Positions 44,108-52,965 of a stretch of 64,000 nt of DNA are shown in pieces. The DNA comes from SAR202 cluster bacterium Casp-Chloro-G4 (lineage in GTDB: Bacteria > Chloroflexota > Dehalococcoidia > Lucifugimonadales > JADFKI01): positions 1 through 64,000 of the forward strand of contig MUCK01000024.1 in the NCBI GenBank assembly GCA_002816705.1, given 5' to 3'. Positions within the stretch are counted from its first letter, which is position 1. Each line of letters opens with the position of its first letter. The position numbers and the translations under genes are program-made. The notes beneath the pieces were generated by a model. That model ran no database searches and was not told the origin of the DNA. It saw nothing but the letters and a program-made list of their open reading frames with translations.

Positions 44108-44129
44108 ATAACATACGGCTTGTTAACCC

Positions 44130-46409
44130 CTAGTTGTTCTGGTGGAACAGGTTGAGGGCTGAGCCCAACCTGAACCAGTCCAACTGAGACTCCCCAAACG
44201 TGTGATTGAGGTAGAGAACCTCGGAGGTTCCGTCGGCGTGGGCTATTCTACACTCGACAGGCTTGCCGGGTGCAATATCGGAAAGGCCTACCAGACTAAT
44301 GCGGTCATCTTCCTGAATTTTGTCGTAATCGGCAGGATCCGGGAAGGTTAACGCCAGAAGGCCTTGCTTCTTTAGGTTGGATTCGTGGATTCGAGCGAAG
44401 CTGCGCACGATAACAGCCGCACCTCCCATAAGCCTGGGGCAAAGCGCTGCATGCTCTCGGCTGCTGCCCTCACCATAGTTGGCGTCGCCGACGATCACCC
44501 ACTTCACGCCCTGGGACTGATAATGTCGCGCTATCGTGGCAATGGGCTGGGCTGCCTCACCTGTCAGCACGTTCTTACCGACGCCAGTCTCACCGGTGAA
44601 GGCATTTATGGCCCCCATGAGGGTGTTCTCGCTGAATTTGCCAAGATGACCACGGTAGCGAAGCCAAGGGCCCGCAGGAGATATGTGGTCGGTTGTGGTC
44701 TTACCCTTGGTCTTCATCACGACGGGCATGCCCTCGAGGTCATTGCCATCCCAGGCCGGCCAAGGCTGCATAAGTTGGATTCGCTCGCTGTCGGGGGCAA
44801 CCGCCAATTCGATGCCTGAGCCGTCCGCTGGAGGCGCTTCGTATGACGAATTTCCCGTTGCAAAGTTACTGGGGGGAACCTCAGGCGCCTTCTTAGGAGG
44901 ATTCAGCTTGAACTCGGTGCCATCGGCAGCCGTTAACGAATCCGTAAGCGGATTGAACGAAAGCCGGCCTGCCATGGCCATGGCTGTCACAACCTCCGGA
45001 CTGCCAATGAAGTTCATCGTGGACGCTGAACCATCGTTTCGAGCTGGGAAATTTCGGTTGTAGGAAGTAAGGATGGTGTTGGCATGGTCCGTCTGCTCTT
45101 TGGCCCTTCGCCACTGACCTATGCAGGGACCGCAAGCGTTGGCCAGCACGCTGCCGTCAATATCCCTTAATGAACCCATTTGCCCGTCCCGCTCGATGGT
45201 CGCGCGGACCTGCTCGGAGCCAGGGGTCACCATAAATGGCACCCGGGACTTCAGACCGTGGGCCTTACCCTGCTCTGCCACGTCGGCGGCTCTGCTCATG
45301 TCCTCGTAGGAGGAGTTTGTGCAGCTACCGATGAGCGCTGAGGATATTTCGTCGACAAACCCGTTACTGGGGTCGGAAACTTCCGCTGCCATCTTGGAAA
45401 TCGGGCGAGCGCGATCCGGCGAGTGCGGACCTACCAAGTGCGGCTCTAAAGTAGAGAGGTCTAGCCTAACTACGTTATCGTAATACTTCTCCGGGTCCGC
45501 CTCCACCTCTTCGTCAGGAGCGAGCAAATGCTTGTACTTTTCTGCCAAAGGAACTAGCTCAGCGCGGTTGGTAGCTCTCAGATACTGGCCCATATGGTCG
45601 TCGTAAGGGAACATCGACGTGGTTGCGCCTAATTCGGCTCCCATATTGGTAATCGTAGCCTTGCCCGTAGCGCTGATTGTTCTGGCGCCCGGCCCTATGT
45701 ACTCGACGATGGCGTTGGTGGCACCGGAAACGGTTAGCGCGCCAGCCACATACAGGATTACATCCTTGGGTGCCGTCCACCCGCTTAACTCGCCAGTCAG
45801 GTACACCGCGATGTGCCTGGGATAAAGAACCTCCCAAGGCAATCCGGCCATAGTCTCCACAGCATCTGCACCGCCAACACCCACGGAGCATGCTCCCAGG
45901 CCACCGGCGTTAGGTGTATGGGAGTCCGTCCCTATCATCAGCTCTCCGGGGAATGCGTAATTCTCCAGAGCCACCTGATGGATAATGCCAGCACCCGGTC
46001 CCCAGAAACCCGCACCGAATTTGGCCGCTGCGGATCGCAAGAAGTCGTAGACTTCGCTGTTCTCTTGTAGAGACTCCTTAAGGTCAACAGAGCCTTCTAC
46101 CCGAGCCTGAATCAGGTGGTCGCAATGGATGGACGTAGCCACAGACAACCTTTCCTTCATTGTCTGCATGAACTGGAGCATTGCAGTTTGGCCGAGTACG
46201 TCCTGCAGAAGAACCCGGTCCGGACGAAGGAAGAGGTAGCTTTCACCTGGAACCATTTCCTGATTTTCAGGATCGTCCAGGTGCCCCAGCATCACCTTGT
46301 CCGCCAATGTGAGGGGCTTCCCCAGACGGCCACGGACGATTTTGAGGTTCGCCTCAATAGTCTCGTAGACTTTTGCCGCCATTTCCGGTGTAGATTCGAT
46401 TGTTACCAT
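44130..46409 (-). CDS. acn: Aconitate hydratase
   Basis: Interconverts citrate and isocitrate in the TCA cycle with a [4Fe-4S] cluster. Cluster Cys residues are in SALIGSCTNSSYEDM and LANACGPCIGQW. Other landmarks are IGTDSHTPNAGGLG, the N-terminal start resembling the mitochondrial type (MAAKVYETI near residue 10, VRGRLGKPLTLADK) and the C-terminal swivel domain with GDANYGEGSSREHAAL and RSFARIHESNLKKQG. At 759 residues it fits the mitochondrial-like family rather than the 890-residue AcnA. AAGGAG lies 9 nt before the ATG. Confidence 0.96.
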   Translation of the reverse strand: MVTIESTPEMAAKVYETIEANLKIVRGRLGKPLTLADKVMLGHLDDPENQEMVPGESYLFLRPDRVLLQDVLGQTAMLQFMQTMKERLSVATSIHCDHLIQARVEGSVDLKESLQENSEVYDFLRSAAAKFGAGFWGPGAGIIHQVALENYAFPGELMIGTDSHTPNAGGLGACSVGVGGADAVETMAGLPWEVLYPRHIAVYLTGELSGWTAPKDVILYVAGALTVSGATNAIVEYIGPGARTISATGKATITNMGAELGATTSMFPYDDHMGQYLRATNRAELVPLAEKYKHLLAPDEEVEADPEKYYDNVVRLDLSTLEPHLVGPHSPDRARPISKMAAEVSDPSNGFVDEISSALIGSCTNSSYEDMSRAADVAEQGKAHGLKSRVPFMVTPGSEQVRATIERDGQMGSLRDIDGSVLANACGPCIGQWRRAKEQTDHANTILTSYNRNFPARNDGSASTMNFIGSPEVVTAMAMAGRLSFNPLTDSLTAADGTEFKLNPPKKAPEVPPSNFATGNSSYEAPPADGSGIELAVAPDSERIQLMQPWPAWDGNDLEGMPVVMKTKGKTTTDHISPAGPWLRYRGHLGKFSENTLMGAINAFTGETGVGKNVLTGEAAQPIATIARHYQSQGVKWVIVGDANYGEGSSREHAALCPRLMGGAAVIVRSFARIHESNLKKQGLLALTFPDPADYDKIQEDDRISLVGLSDIAPGKPVECRIAHADGTSEVLYLNHTFGESQLDWFRLGSALNLFHQNN

Positions 46410-46545
46410 GCTTTTGATCTCCTTACGTCACATGCCTAAATGCCAACCCAATTCTTGACCACATGCCTCATGCGTTAACGTCGAAATACCACCCTAATAT
46501 CAAGGCGAAAAGCCCTTCAATAGAATGGTTACGAATTAGAATTGG

Positions 46546-46585
46546 CCAAAAATAAAGGCCCGGACTTTTTAGGTCGCCCGGGCCT
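46546..46585 (-). terminator. Intrinsic terminator of the ferredoxin gene
   Basis: Minus strand: stem AGGCCCGG/CCGGGCCT (46556-46563 and 46578-46585) with a 14-nt loop, followed by TTTATTTTT. It separates ferredoxin from aconitase. Confidence 0.75.
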
Positions 46586-46672
46586 CAAGTTATCTCTAAA
46601 TGGCATAGGCTTTAAAGGCGAAACATAACGTTTCACCCAAAACCAGTCCCTTAACCACCTTTGGCGACGGGC

Positions 46673-46921
46673 TTACCGGGACAGGCCAAAGTACTCGTAG
46701 TTCATGTCAATGTACTTGCGCCACTCCTCCGGGGTGTCATCCTCGGCGAAAATCGCCACCACGGGGCAAACCGGCTCACATGCCGCGCAGTCAATGCACT
46801 CATCAGGGTTGATGAAGTACATGTTGTCGTCATCGGTGGTATAGATACAATCCACCGGACAGACGTCTACACATGCAGCGTCCTTCAGATCAACGCACGG
46901 CTCGGCGATAATATATGTCAT
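46673..46921 (-). CDS. 7Fe-type ferredoxin ([3Fe-4S][4Fe-4S])
   Basis: An 82-residue soluble electron carrier. The first cluster ligands are in IAEPCVDLKDAACVDVCPVD, and the second motif CIDCAACEPVCP completes the two-cluster set as in FdxA-type ferredoxins of Thermus and mycobacteria. The tail PEEWRKYIDMNYEYFG is also typical. I start at the ATG at 46921 (MTYIIAEPC); the AGGAGG is 12 nt upstream, a long spacing. The frame opens further upstream (ATG 47011) but that part has no family match. Its partner enzyme is not apparent. Confidence 0.93.
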   Translation of the reverse strand: MTYIIAEPCVDLKDAACVDVCPVDCIYTTDDDNMYFINPDECIDCAACEPVCPVVAIFAEDDTPEEWRKYIDMNYEYFGLSR

Positions 46922-47052
46922 CTCTTGTGGAAACCTCCTGCTCGGCAATGCAGCGTTCTGCTGCGCCCATAGATTATAAATGTGTGCCGCATCCGCTTTC
47001 AAGCATTTCACGCATGGGCATCCATTTTCTGGCTTCAGTCTACACCTTTATC

Positions 47053-48330
47053 TTATCGGATTACACCCTTTTGTCTTAGTTCATTTAACTTCTGATCGTC
47101 GTAACCCAAACCTCGGAGGATATCTACGGTGCTCTCTCCAAGCGCAGGGGAGGCGCTCTGCGCTTCCAGAGGCGTTTCGCTCATCTTAACCAGCGGCCCT
47201 ACCATAGTTACCTTGCCCGCTTGGGTGTGCTCCAGCTCCACAACAAGACCATTAGAGACCACCTGCTCGTCAGCCAGTAACTCTTCCACAAAACGAACGG
47301 GACCCGCAGGCACACCAGCTGCGTCCAATAACTCTAGCCAATCCGAGACGGTCTTTTTCAGAAATATTTCTTCCGCCTGGCCCACAAGGCGCAAATTGAA
47401 GGCCTGAGTCTCCTCGCTGTACATGTCATATCCTGGCTGAAATCTGATGTCATCCAGGCCGAGTACGTCTACCATTCGCTTACGCAGTGGGTCGCTAAGG
47501 CAACCTACGGCCAGGACGCCGTCCTTGGCCTGATATGTCCTGTAGTAGGCATTTTCCGCCCGACGACGCCCGGGGTCGAAGGTATCCAGGTAGTGCTGAT
47601 GGACATCCTTATAGGGTGCGCCAGCTTCTCGCAAAAGTGCCAGGGACTCCAAAAAATCGCCCGTACGCTCCCGATCAACCATGTCCACCTGCGTAAAGCG
47701 CATAGCTTGGAGGGCCAACGCGGTACCCAATAAGGTTGTCTCTACCTTCTGGCCTTTGCCCGTCTGCTCTCGGCTGTAAAGGGCAGCGCAGACCGACCAG
47801 GCGATGGTAATGCCCGTCGAAAAGTCCGCCAGAGGCGTAGACTGCACCGGCTGCGGCACGCCATTGGCAATCTTGTCCTCTGCGGCCATCAACCCCGTCA
47901 TGGCCTGGGCAATGATGTCGTAGCCTGGGCGGTCACTATGAGGGCCATGCCTGCCGAAGGCCGTGGTTTCGCAGTAGATAAGAGCAGGGTTAATTTTGGA
48001 TAAGGTCTCGTAGTCGATTCCCAGGTTGTTGGGCACATCCGGGCGAGAATTAATTATCACCACATCCATATCGGGAACCATCTTATAGACGATTTCCCTG
48101 GCCTCAGGCTTAGTTAAGTCCAGCGTTAGACTCTTCTTGCCGCGATTGATCCCAATAAAAGTCTTGCTTTCGTTAGGCATGAAGGGCTGCGCGAACCTCC
48201 AGGGCTCACCCCAGGGCGGCTCCACTTTAATTACGTCCGCCCCCATGTCGCTTAGCAGCATGCCGCTAAATGGGCCGGCAATGATTTCCGTGAACTCCAG
48301 CACCTTTACGCCATCCAGTGGTCCCGGCAT
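47053..48330 (-). CDS. CaiB/BaiF class III CoA-transferase (copy 3)
   Basis: A 425-residue class III CoA-transferase with the N-terminal GVKVLEFTEIIAGPFSGMLLSDMGADVIKVE and GINRGKKSLTLDL. The catalytic Asp is at residue 169 (PLADFSTG), so it should be active. The substrate is unknown; members of this family act on succinate, carnitine, bile acids, oxalate and others. It is not closely paired with another gene: the ferredoxin lies 131 bp downstream with its own leader. The gap upstream (48331-48865) may hold its promoter. Confidence 0.93.
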   Translation of the reverse strand: MPGPLDGVKVLEFTEIIAGPFSGMLLSDMGADVIKVEPPWGEPWRFAQPFMPNESKTFIGINRGKKSLTLDLTKPEAREIVYKMVPDMDVVIINSRPDVPNNLGIDYETLSKINPALIYCETTAFGRHGPHSDRPGYDIIAQAMTGLMAAEDKIANGVPQPVQSTPLADFSTGITIAWSVCAALYSREQTGKGQKVETTLLGTALALQAMRFTQVDMVDRERTGDFLESLALLREAGAPYKDVHQHYLDTFDPGRRRAENAYYRTYQAKDGVLAVGCLSDPLRKRMVDVLGLDDIRFQPGYDMYSEETQAFNLRLVGQAEEIFLKKTVSDWLELLDAAGVPAGPVRFVEELLADEQVVSNGLVVELEHTQAGKVTMVGPLVKMSETPLEAQSASPALGESTVDILRGLGYDDQKLNELRQKGVIR

Positions 48331-48865
48331 GCCATTTCCTCTATTTATGTATCACAAGGCGGTTTTACACAGCCCCATAAAGCCGCGCACAGCCTAGTCT
48401 GAAGTAGTATGCAGCCTCTCACACCTATGTCAAGCGCATAGGAAGGGCTGCCATGGAAGGGCCTTTTACCAGTCTACGAACACTAGAACGTCTGATTTTT
48501 AAGGCCAATCGCCATTAGGTTACGAGGCACAAAGACCCTTATCTACCCATTCCACACCAGTCTCATTCCCCAGGCCAACGTGGGAGTATTCCAGGCGAAG
48601 TATTATACCTTCAGGATGCCTTCCACGCCTTTACCATACGGCGGCATTACATCGGGTACTTAGTTGAGACTACAGCTTGAGGTACATTCCACCCCAATTA
48701 CGTGCTGTTCACAAACCTCTCACAAACCCGTTGCACACGAAATGGCTGGTACTTTACTCGAAACGAGCTTGAAAACACGGCGACTGAGCCAGTAATCAGG
48801 CTTCAAATTCGGTTCCAATTGCCACCCCGAATTAACGAGGTGAGTAAATTAGGAGGAGGAAAGAA
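48331..48865. other. Intergenic region, 535 bp, no gene recognised
   Basis: Divergent gap between CoA-transferase copy 3 and a small secreted protein. I see no tRNA or clear ORF. A TATAAT on the minus strand (48602-48607) lacks a good -35. A weak plus-strand promoter candidate (TTGAAA at 48769-48774, 18 bp, TAATCA) lies before the secreted-protein gene. Confidence 0.5.
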
Positions 48866-49111
48866 ATGACACAGTGGTTGAAGAAGGCGAAAATCACGGT
48901 TGCGACCGGAGCAATGGCTCTGGTTCTAGTGGGCACTGCTGCACAGGGCATCGTTCAGGCGGGCTCTGCTGAAGCTAGCCTTGGTCACGATGCCGAACTG
49001 GTCAGCGGCACGGTGTACCACGATCAGGACGCCAAGCGTGGCGAAAGGTTCAAGAAAAGCGACTCCGACAGCACTTTTGGGGTTGGTGGACGACGCTGGA
49101 GCAGCGACTAG
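48866..49111 (+). CDS. Small secreted protein, unknown function
   Basis: An 81-residue protein with a clear signal peptide (MTQWLKKAKITVATGAMALV, then Ala/Gly-rich region to a likely cleavage after SAEA near residue 37). The mature part of about 44 residues is very polar, rich in Asp, Lys, Arg, Ser and Gly, with no Cys (ELVSGTVYHDQDAKRGERFK is its core). The ribosome-binding site AGGAGGAGG is exceptionally strong, which suggests high expression. It is followed by a perfect 17-bp inverted repeat. I do not recognise a family. Confidence 0.7.
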   Translation: MTQWLKKAKITVATGAMALVLVGTAAQGIVQAGSAEASLGHDAELVSGTVYHDQDAKRGERFKKSDSDSTFGVGGRRWSSD

Positions 49112-49130
49112 TCCTTAGGGATTAAAGCAA

Positions 49131-49178
49131 TAGGTCACTCATCAGCCGCCGCATTGTCGTGGGCTGATGAGTGACCTA
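49131..49178. repeat. Perfect 17-bp inverted repeat after the small secreted protein gene
   Basis: Arms 49131-49147 (TAGGTCACTCATCAGCC) and 49162-49178 are exactly complementary, with a 14-nt loop, 20 nt after the stop codon. No T-run follows, so it is not a standard terminator; it could protect the mRNA 3' end or bind a protein. Confidence 0.75.
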
Positions 49179-49231
49179 AAGAATCAATCGTAAAACGACT
49201 CATCATAAATTCTGTTTATCGGTTATTTAAG

Positions 49232-50737
49232 TTGAACAAGCAATTTAGAACATGGACATATATATCGGCAGTGGTTGCGGTCTCCGCATCCATTGTGGGT
49301 ATCACGGCCACGATCTGGCCCTTGTCGGAAAGCAGCACGCCTATCTGGATGCTGCTTATGCTGACAGGCCTGGTCACCCTGGCCGGCCGATTCCCAATCC
49401 AACTGTCCATACAGGCAGACGCCTCTTTGCGCGTTGTGCCTATGTTCATGGCTGTACTGCTTGTTAGCCCTGCGGAGGCAGCCCTCGTAGGCGCTGCAGG
49501 TGCAATAGTCTCTGAAGTGCTTCTGAGGACGCCCGTTCGGGCCGTCCTATTCAACTCCGGCGTCGACACCATAGCGACTGGCGCCGCAGCTATAGTTTTC
49601 ATCAGTCTACGGCCAGAGGCGGCAGCGCTGTCTCTTACGGCTGGCCAGATGCTGGCCGCCGGTGCCGCAGCCCTAACTATTTTGACTTTGAACCTGGTTC
49701 TGGTGGACATCATGGCAATCGTCCGCCGCGGCTGGGAGTTCCTGAACCACTGGAAGTTCAACTACTACCTGGTTGAGGCCCCTCAAGAGGCCGGTTTCCT
49801 TACCATTGGTCTTATTGGGGCCCTGCTTACGGCACAAGCCCCCTGGGCGCCGATAATAGTGCTTATACCTGCCGTGCTCACATTCTTTGGCTTCAAATTC
49901 GTGGTGTCTGAGGCGGCGGAGAAAACCCGCTTGGCTTCGGACCTACAGGCCAGCCTGAATGAGCTGAAAGAGGTCCAGGCCCACCTTATCAATTCCGCCA
50001 AGATGGCTTCTGTTGGTACGCTTGCAACAGGTATAGCGCACGAGATTAACAATCCTGTGTTTGCCATATCCGGTAGGGCAGACCTGCTGATAAAGGGCGC
50101 AGATAAGCACCTGGCCTCGGAAAAGGCGCTGGAATATATATACAACGTCAAGGAAATGGCAACCCGCATATCCAAGATAACCACGCATCTTATGGAGTAT
50201 GCGCAGCCTGGCGAGGACATGAATGAGATCATCCTCAGTGAGGTTATGGAGTCTGCCGTTACTCTGATGGGCAAGAATGCCAAGTCGGTTCGCATAATCC
50301 GCGAATACGAAGACGCGCCTATCATTAAGGGCGTGCAGGCACAGATGCAGCAAATATTCCTGAATCTACTGTCCAACGGCGCCGAGGCCGTGCCCGACTG
50401 GGGCAGCCTAACCATAGGCTGTAAGGTCGAAAACGACACAGCCGTGGCATACGTCAAGGACGACGGCATAGGCATGAAGTCTGAGCTCCTCGAGCGAATC
50501 TTCGAGCCTTTCGTGGGCAGTAAGGACGTCAACAACAGGGTTGGCCTTGGCTTGGGTCTTTACACCTGCCACAAGATTGTGACCGCTCACGAGGGTGAGA
50601 TCACCATCGACAGCGAGTCAGGCAAGGGAACGACCGTTACCATAAGGTTGCCTCTATATGGCACCGCCATTGTGCCGGACGATGACGTGGACGCAGACGA
50701 TCTGGACATGCCAATGGCAGTTGGCATGCAGGACTAA
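49232..50737 (+). CDS. Membrane sensor histidine kinase
   Basis: A 501-residue protein. Six or so membrane helices fill the first about 215 residues with little periplasmic loop, so the sensor is membrane-embedded. A short coiled segment follows, then the HisKA H-box LATGIAHEINNPVFAISGRA (phospho-His in HEINN), the N-box LNLLSNGAEAVPD, the G1/F region VKDDGIGMKSELLERIFEPF and G2 GLGLGLYTCHKIV. The start is a TTG (49232) without a clear ribosome-binding site, so it is uncertain. Two lone receiver proteins are encoded just downstream. Confidence 0.93.
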   Translation: MNKQFRTWTYISAVVAVSASIVGITATIWPLSESSTPIWMLLMLTGLVTLAGRFPIQLSIQADASLRVVPMFMAVLLVSPAEAALVGAAGAIVSEVLLRTPVRAVLFNSGVDTIATGAAAIVFISLRPEAAALSLTAGQMLAAGAAALTILTLNLVLVDIMAIVRRGWEFLNHWKFNYYLVEAPQEAGFLTIGLIGALLTAQAPWAPIIVLIPAVLTFFGFKFVVSEAAEKTRLASDLQASLNELKEVQAHLINSAKMASVGTLATGIAHEINNPVFAISGRADLLIKGADKHLASEKALEYIYNVKEMATRISKITTHLMEYAQPGEDMNEIILSEVMESAVTLMGKNAKSVRIIREYEDAPIIKGVQAQMQQIFLNLLSNGAEAVPDWGSLTIGCKVENDTAVAYVKDDGIGMKSELLERIFEPFVGSKDVNNRVGLGLGLYTCHKIVTAHEGEITIDSESGKGTTVTIRLPLYGTAIVPDDDVDADDLDMPMAVGMQD

Positions 50738-50838
50738 CGTCGGCCTTCACTCACGTTTCACCCCCGCAGACCGAGTTTAATTGCCTTTTAGGAGCGGTGC
50801 GCCGGCAAAGTGCATCAATATCCTCCTGAAAGGCCATT

Positions 50839-51261
50839 ATGTCCCAAACCGTGCTGATAGTCGAAGACGAGTACATCACCCGAGACATCCTGACCACATG
50901 GCTGGAAGAGGCCGGGTATAACACCTGCTCGGCGGCCAACGGCCTGGAAGCCCTCCTGGAGGCCAGAGAAAAATCTCCCGATCTCGTGGTTGCGGACATA
51001 ATGATGCCCCAAATGGATGGTTATGAGCTCTGCAAAATGATGCGTCAGCTGTCCAGCACCCCATTCATGTTCCTAACAGGATTCGGGTCTGAAAACCATA
51101 AGAGACAGGGGTTCCGCATGGGAGCCAATGAATTCCTGGTCAAACCTGTTGATATGGATGTCTTCCTACAGCGGGTTTCCGAGCTGCTCAGCAAGTCTTA
51201 CCCATCATCCCCTCCCACTATCGAGCCGTTCCGCCGCACAAGCCCTGAAGAAGCTGAATAA
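50839..51261 (+). CDS. Single-domain response regulator (receiver), first
   Basis: A 140-residue receiver domain: acidic pocket VLIVEDEYITRD, phospho-acceptor Asp in VVADIMMPQMDGYEL, Thr in FMFLTGFG and Lys in NEFLVKPVDM. No output domain; about 20 extra residues at the C-terminus are Pro/Ser-rich. It lies 101 bp behind the histidine kinase with a fair ribosome-binding site, so it is the likely direct phosphorylation partner. Confidence 0.93.
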   Translation: MSQTVLIVEDEYITRDILTTWLEEAGYNTCSAANGLEALLEAREKSPDLVVADIMMPQMDGYELCKMMRQLSSTPFMFLTGFGSENHKRQGFRMGANEFLVKPVDMDVFLQRVSELLSKSYPSSPPTIEPFRRTSPEEAE

Positions 51262-51420
51262 GGTTAAATTTACCGGACTACCCTTTGAGGCCCTTTTCAC
51301 CGTTTCTCGACGGGGGGCCAGCACCCACCGGCCACTGATAGTCTTCGCGTGGAATAGAGGGCATGCACTCACAGTACTCAAATACTGCCCTGTTAGTATG
51401 AAATCACACCAAAAGACCAT

Positions 51421-51873
51421 GTGAGCGGTGAACGTGCGCAGATGACAATAGGCTTCGCAGAACCAAAAACTACATCAGCCCTGCAAGAGCAGACTCAAAA
51501 GACCCCTTTGGAGCACCCCTCCATACTGGTTGTGGAAGACGAAGAGGGAGTACGAGACCTGCTGGTCCAGCTTCTCCAAATGGGAGGCTACAGCGCCATA
51601 GCTGTCGACAACGGCCTGGATGCTATAGCTAGTTTCAAAGAGGAGCATTACGACCTTGTGTTCACAGACTATCGAATGCCCGGCATATCCGGCGCAGAGG
51701 TAACCCGCGCGATAAAGGCTTTCGATTCCCGAATCCCAGTAGTTGTCGTCACGGGATGGGACCCGGAAACCTTTAAGGACGAGCTTGAGTGCGCAGGTGC
51801 GGACCATATCCTCCAGAAGCCATTCGACATGGACGATTTGCTCGAGCTGGTTTCCAGCCTGACATCCCGCTAA
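51421..51873 (+). CDS. Single-domain response regulator (receiver), second
   Basis: A receiver of 150 residues with a polar N-terminal extension of about 30. The pocket is ILVVEDEEGVRDL, the acceptor Asp is in DLVFTDYRMPGISGAEV, Thr in VVVVTGWDPE and Lys in DHILQKPFDMDDL. No output domain. The start could be the GTG at 51421 or the ATG at 51442; neither has a strong ribosome-binding site. It is separated from the first receiver by 159 bp and followed by a terminator. Confidence 0.9.
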   Translation: MSGERAQMTIGFAEPKTTSALQEQTQKTPLEHPSILVVEDEEGVRDLLVQLLQMGGYSAIAVDNGLDAIASFKEEHYDLVFTDYRMPGISGAEVTRAIKAFDSRIPVVVVTGWDPETFKDELECAGADHILQKPFDMDDLLELVSSLTSR

Positions 51874-51907
51874 TATCAACCAAACGCAGGAGCTTCCTCG
51901 TTTGACC

Positions 51908-51945
51908 AGGCCAGGACTACTAAATTAGTTCTGGCCTATTTTTTT
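51908..51945 (+). terminator. Intrinsic terminator of the histidine kinase/receiver cluster
   Basis: Stem AGGCCAGGAC/GTTCTGGCCT (one G-U pair), 10-nt loop, followed directly by A and seven T. A clear end to the kinase-receiver group. Confidence 0.85.
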
Positions 51946-52143
51946 GCCTTGGTCTTACAGCCTCATAGCGTACGGATGTCGCTTTCCCAACGCACATTGC
52001 CCCAATTGACAGGCTAGAATGGCCCTGCTAGCTTACCGTCTGAATTTGCACGTCGACGCCCTCTACGTCAACAAGCGGCTATCCATCCAAGACATGAACA
52101 AGAAAATACCCAGGCTGCATGTATTTATTATTGGGAACAAACG

Positions 52144-52152
52144 TGCTATAAA
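52144..52152 (+). promoter_or_regulatory. Extended -10 element before the epimerase gene
   Basis: TGCTATAAA (extended -10) about 30 bp before the ATG at 52183; the -35 region is weak. The 51946-52143 stretch contains nothing else I recognise. Confidence 0.4.
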
Positions 52153-52182
52153 TACCATCAATAACCGAGGCGAGGAGTCTGA

Positions 52183-52938
52183 ATGAAAAAGGTTCTGATT
52201 ACTGGAATGAGCGGCCTGATTGGGGGTCTTCTAGGAAGACACCTGCAGAATGTCGGCGGATACGAGATAACGGCCCTTAACAGAAGCAAGGTCGAGGGCG
52301 TCAATTGTGTTCAGGCCGACATCGCCGATCTTGAAGCCATCAAGCACGCATTCCAGGGACAAGATGTGGTCGTGCATCTAGCGGCATACCTGGGCAACGA
52401 CGATTGGCCGGGGCAGCTCAACGGCAACATAGTCGGTATGTACAACGTATTCGAGGCGGCCCGGCTTGGAGGCGTTAAGCGCGTAGTATTCGCCAGCAGC
52501 GGCAACGCTATTCGAGGTTACGAGAATGTCGAGCCCTACAAGGCACTGGTGGAAGGTCGTTACAATGACTTGCCTGCCGTTATCCCGATGGTTACGCATA
52601 CAATGATTCGGCCTGAGGGCATTTACGGCGCTGCGAAGGTCTTCGGTGAGGCCTTGGCCAGCTACTACTCCGACGCCTACGGCATATCGTTTCTCAACGT
52701 GCGAATCGGCCGTGTCAGGGCCGACAATACTCCAACGGATGTCCGCGAGCGCTCGATTTACCTTAGCCACGACGACGCTGTGCAGATATTGCACAAGTGC
52801 ATCGACGCACCCGACGATCTGATGTACGACACATTCTTGGCGACCTCCGACAACAAGTACACCTACCGGGACCTGACCCATCCTAGAGACGTGCTGGGTT
52901 TCGTCCCCAAGGACTCTGCCGACTCTTATTTCGAATAG
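52183..52938 (+). CDS. NAD-dependent epimerase/uronate-dehydrogenase-like protein
   Basis: An extended short-chain dehydrogenase of 251 residues: VLITGMSGLIGGLLGRHL (NAD-binding), VQADIADLE, VVHLAAYLG, VVFASSGNAIRGYE and the catalytic Tyr-x3-Lys as YGAAKVFGEALASYY. The pattern with a short C-terminal domain resembles uronate dehydrogenases and related sugar oxidoreductases. The C-terminal DVLGFVPKDSADSYF fits that group. It lies 27 bp before an acetamidase/formamidase gene. Confidence 0.85.
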   Translation: MKKVLITGMSGLIGGLLGRHLQNVGGYEITALNRSKVEGVNCVQADIADLEAIKHAFQGQDVVVHLAAYLGNDDWPGQLNGNIVGMYNVFEAARLGGVKRVVFASSGNAIRGYENVEPYKALVEGRYNDLPAVIPMVTHTMIRPEGIYGAAKVFGEALASYYSDAYGISFLNVRIGRVRADNTPTDVRERSIYLSHDDAVQILHKCIDAPDDLMYDTFLATSDNKYTYRDLTHPRDVLGFVPKDSADSYFE

Positions 52939-52965
52939 CCAGACATTGCCGAAAGGGTCCCTTAA

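Noticed and set aside
47053-48330. Loss of the catalytic acid in CoA-transferase copy 3
   Set aside because: My first alignment used the later VETTLLG segment; the catalytic Asp169 corresponds to LADFSTG, where the Asp is present.
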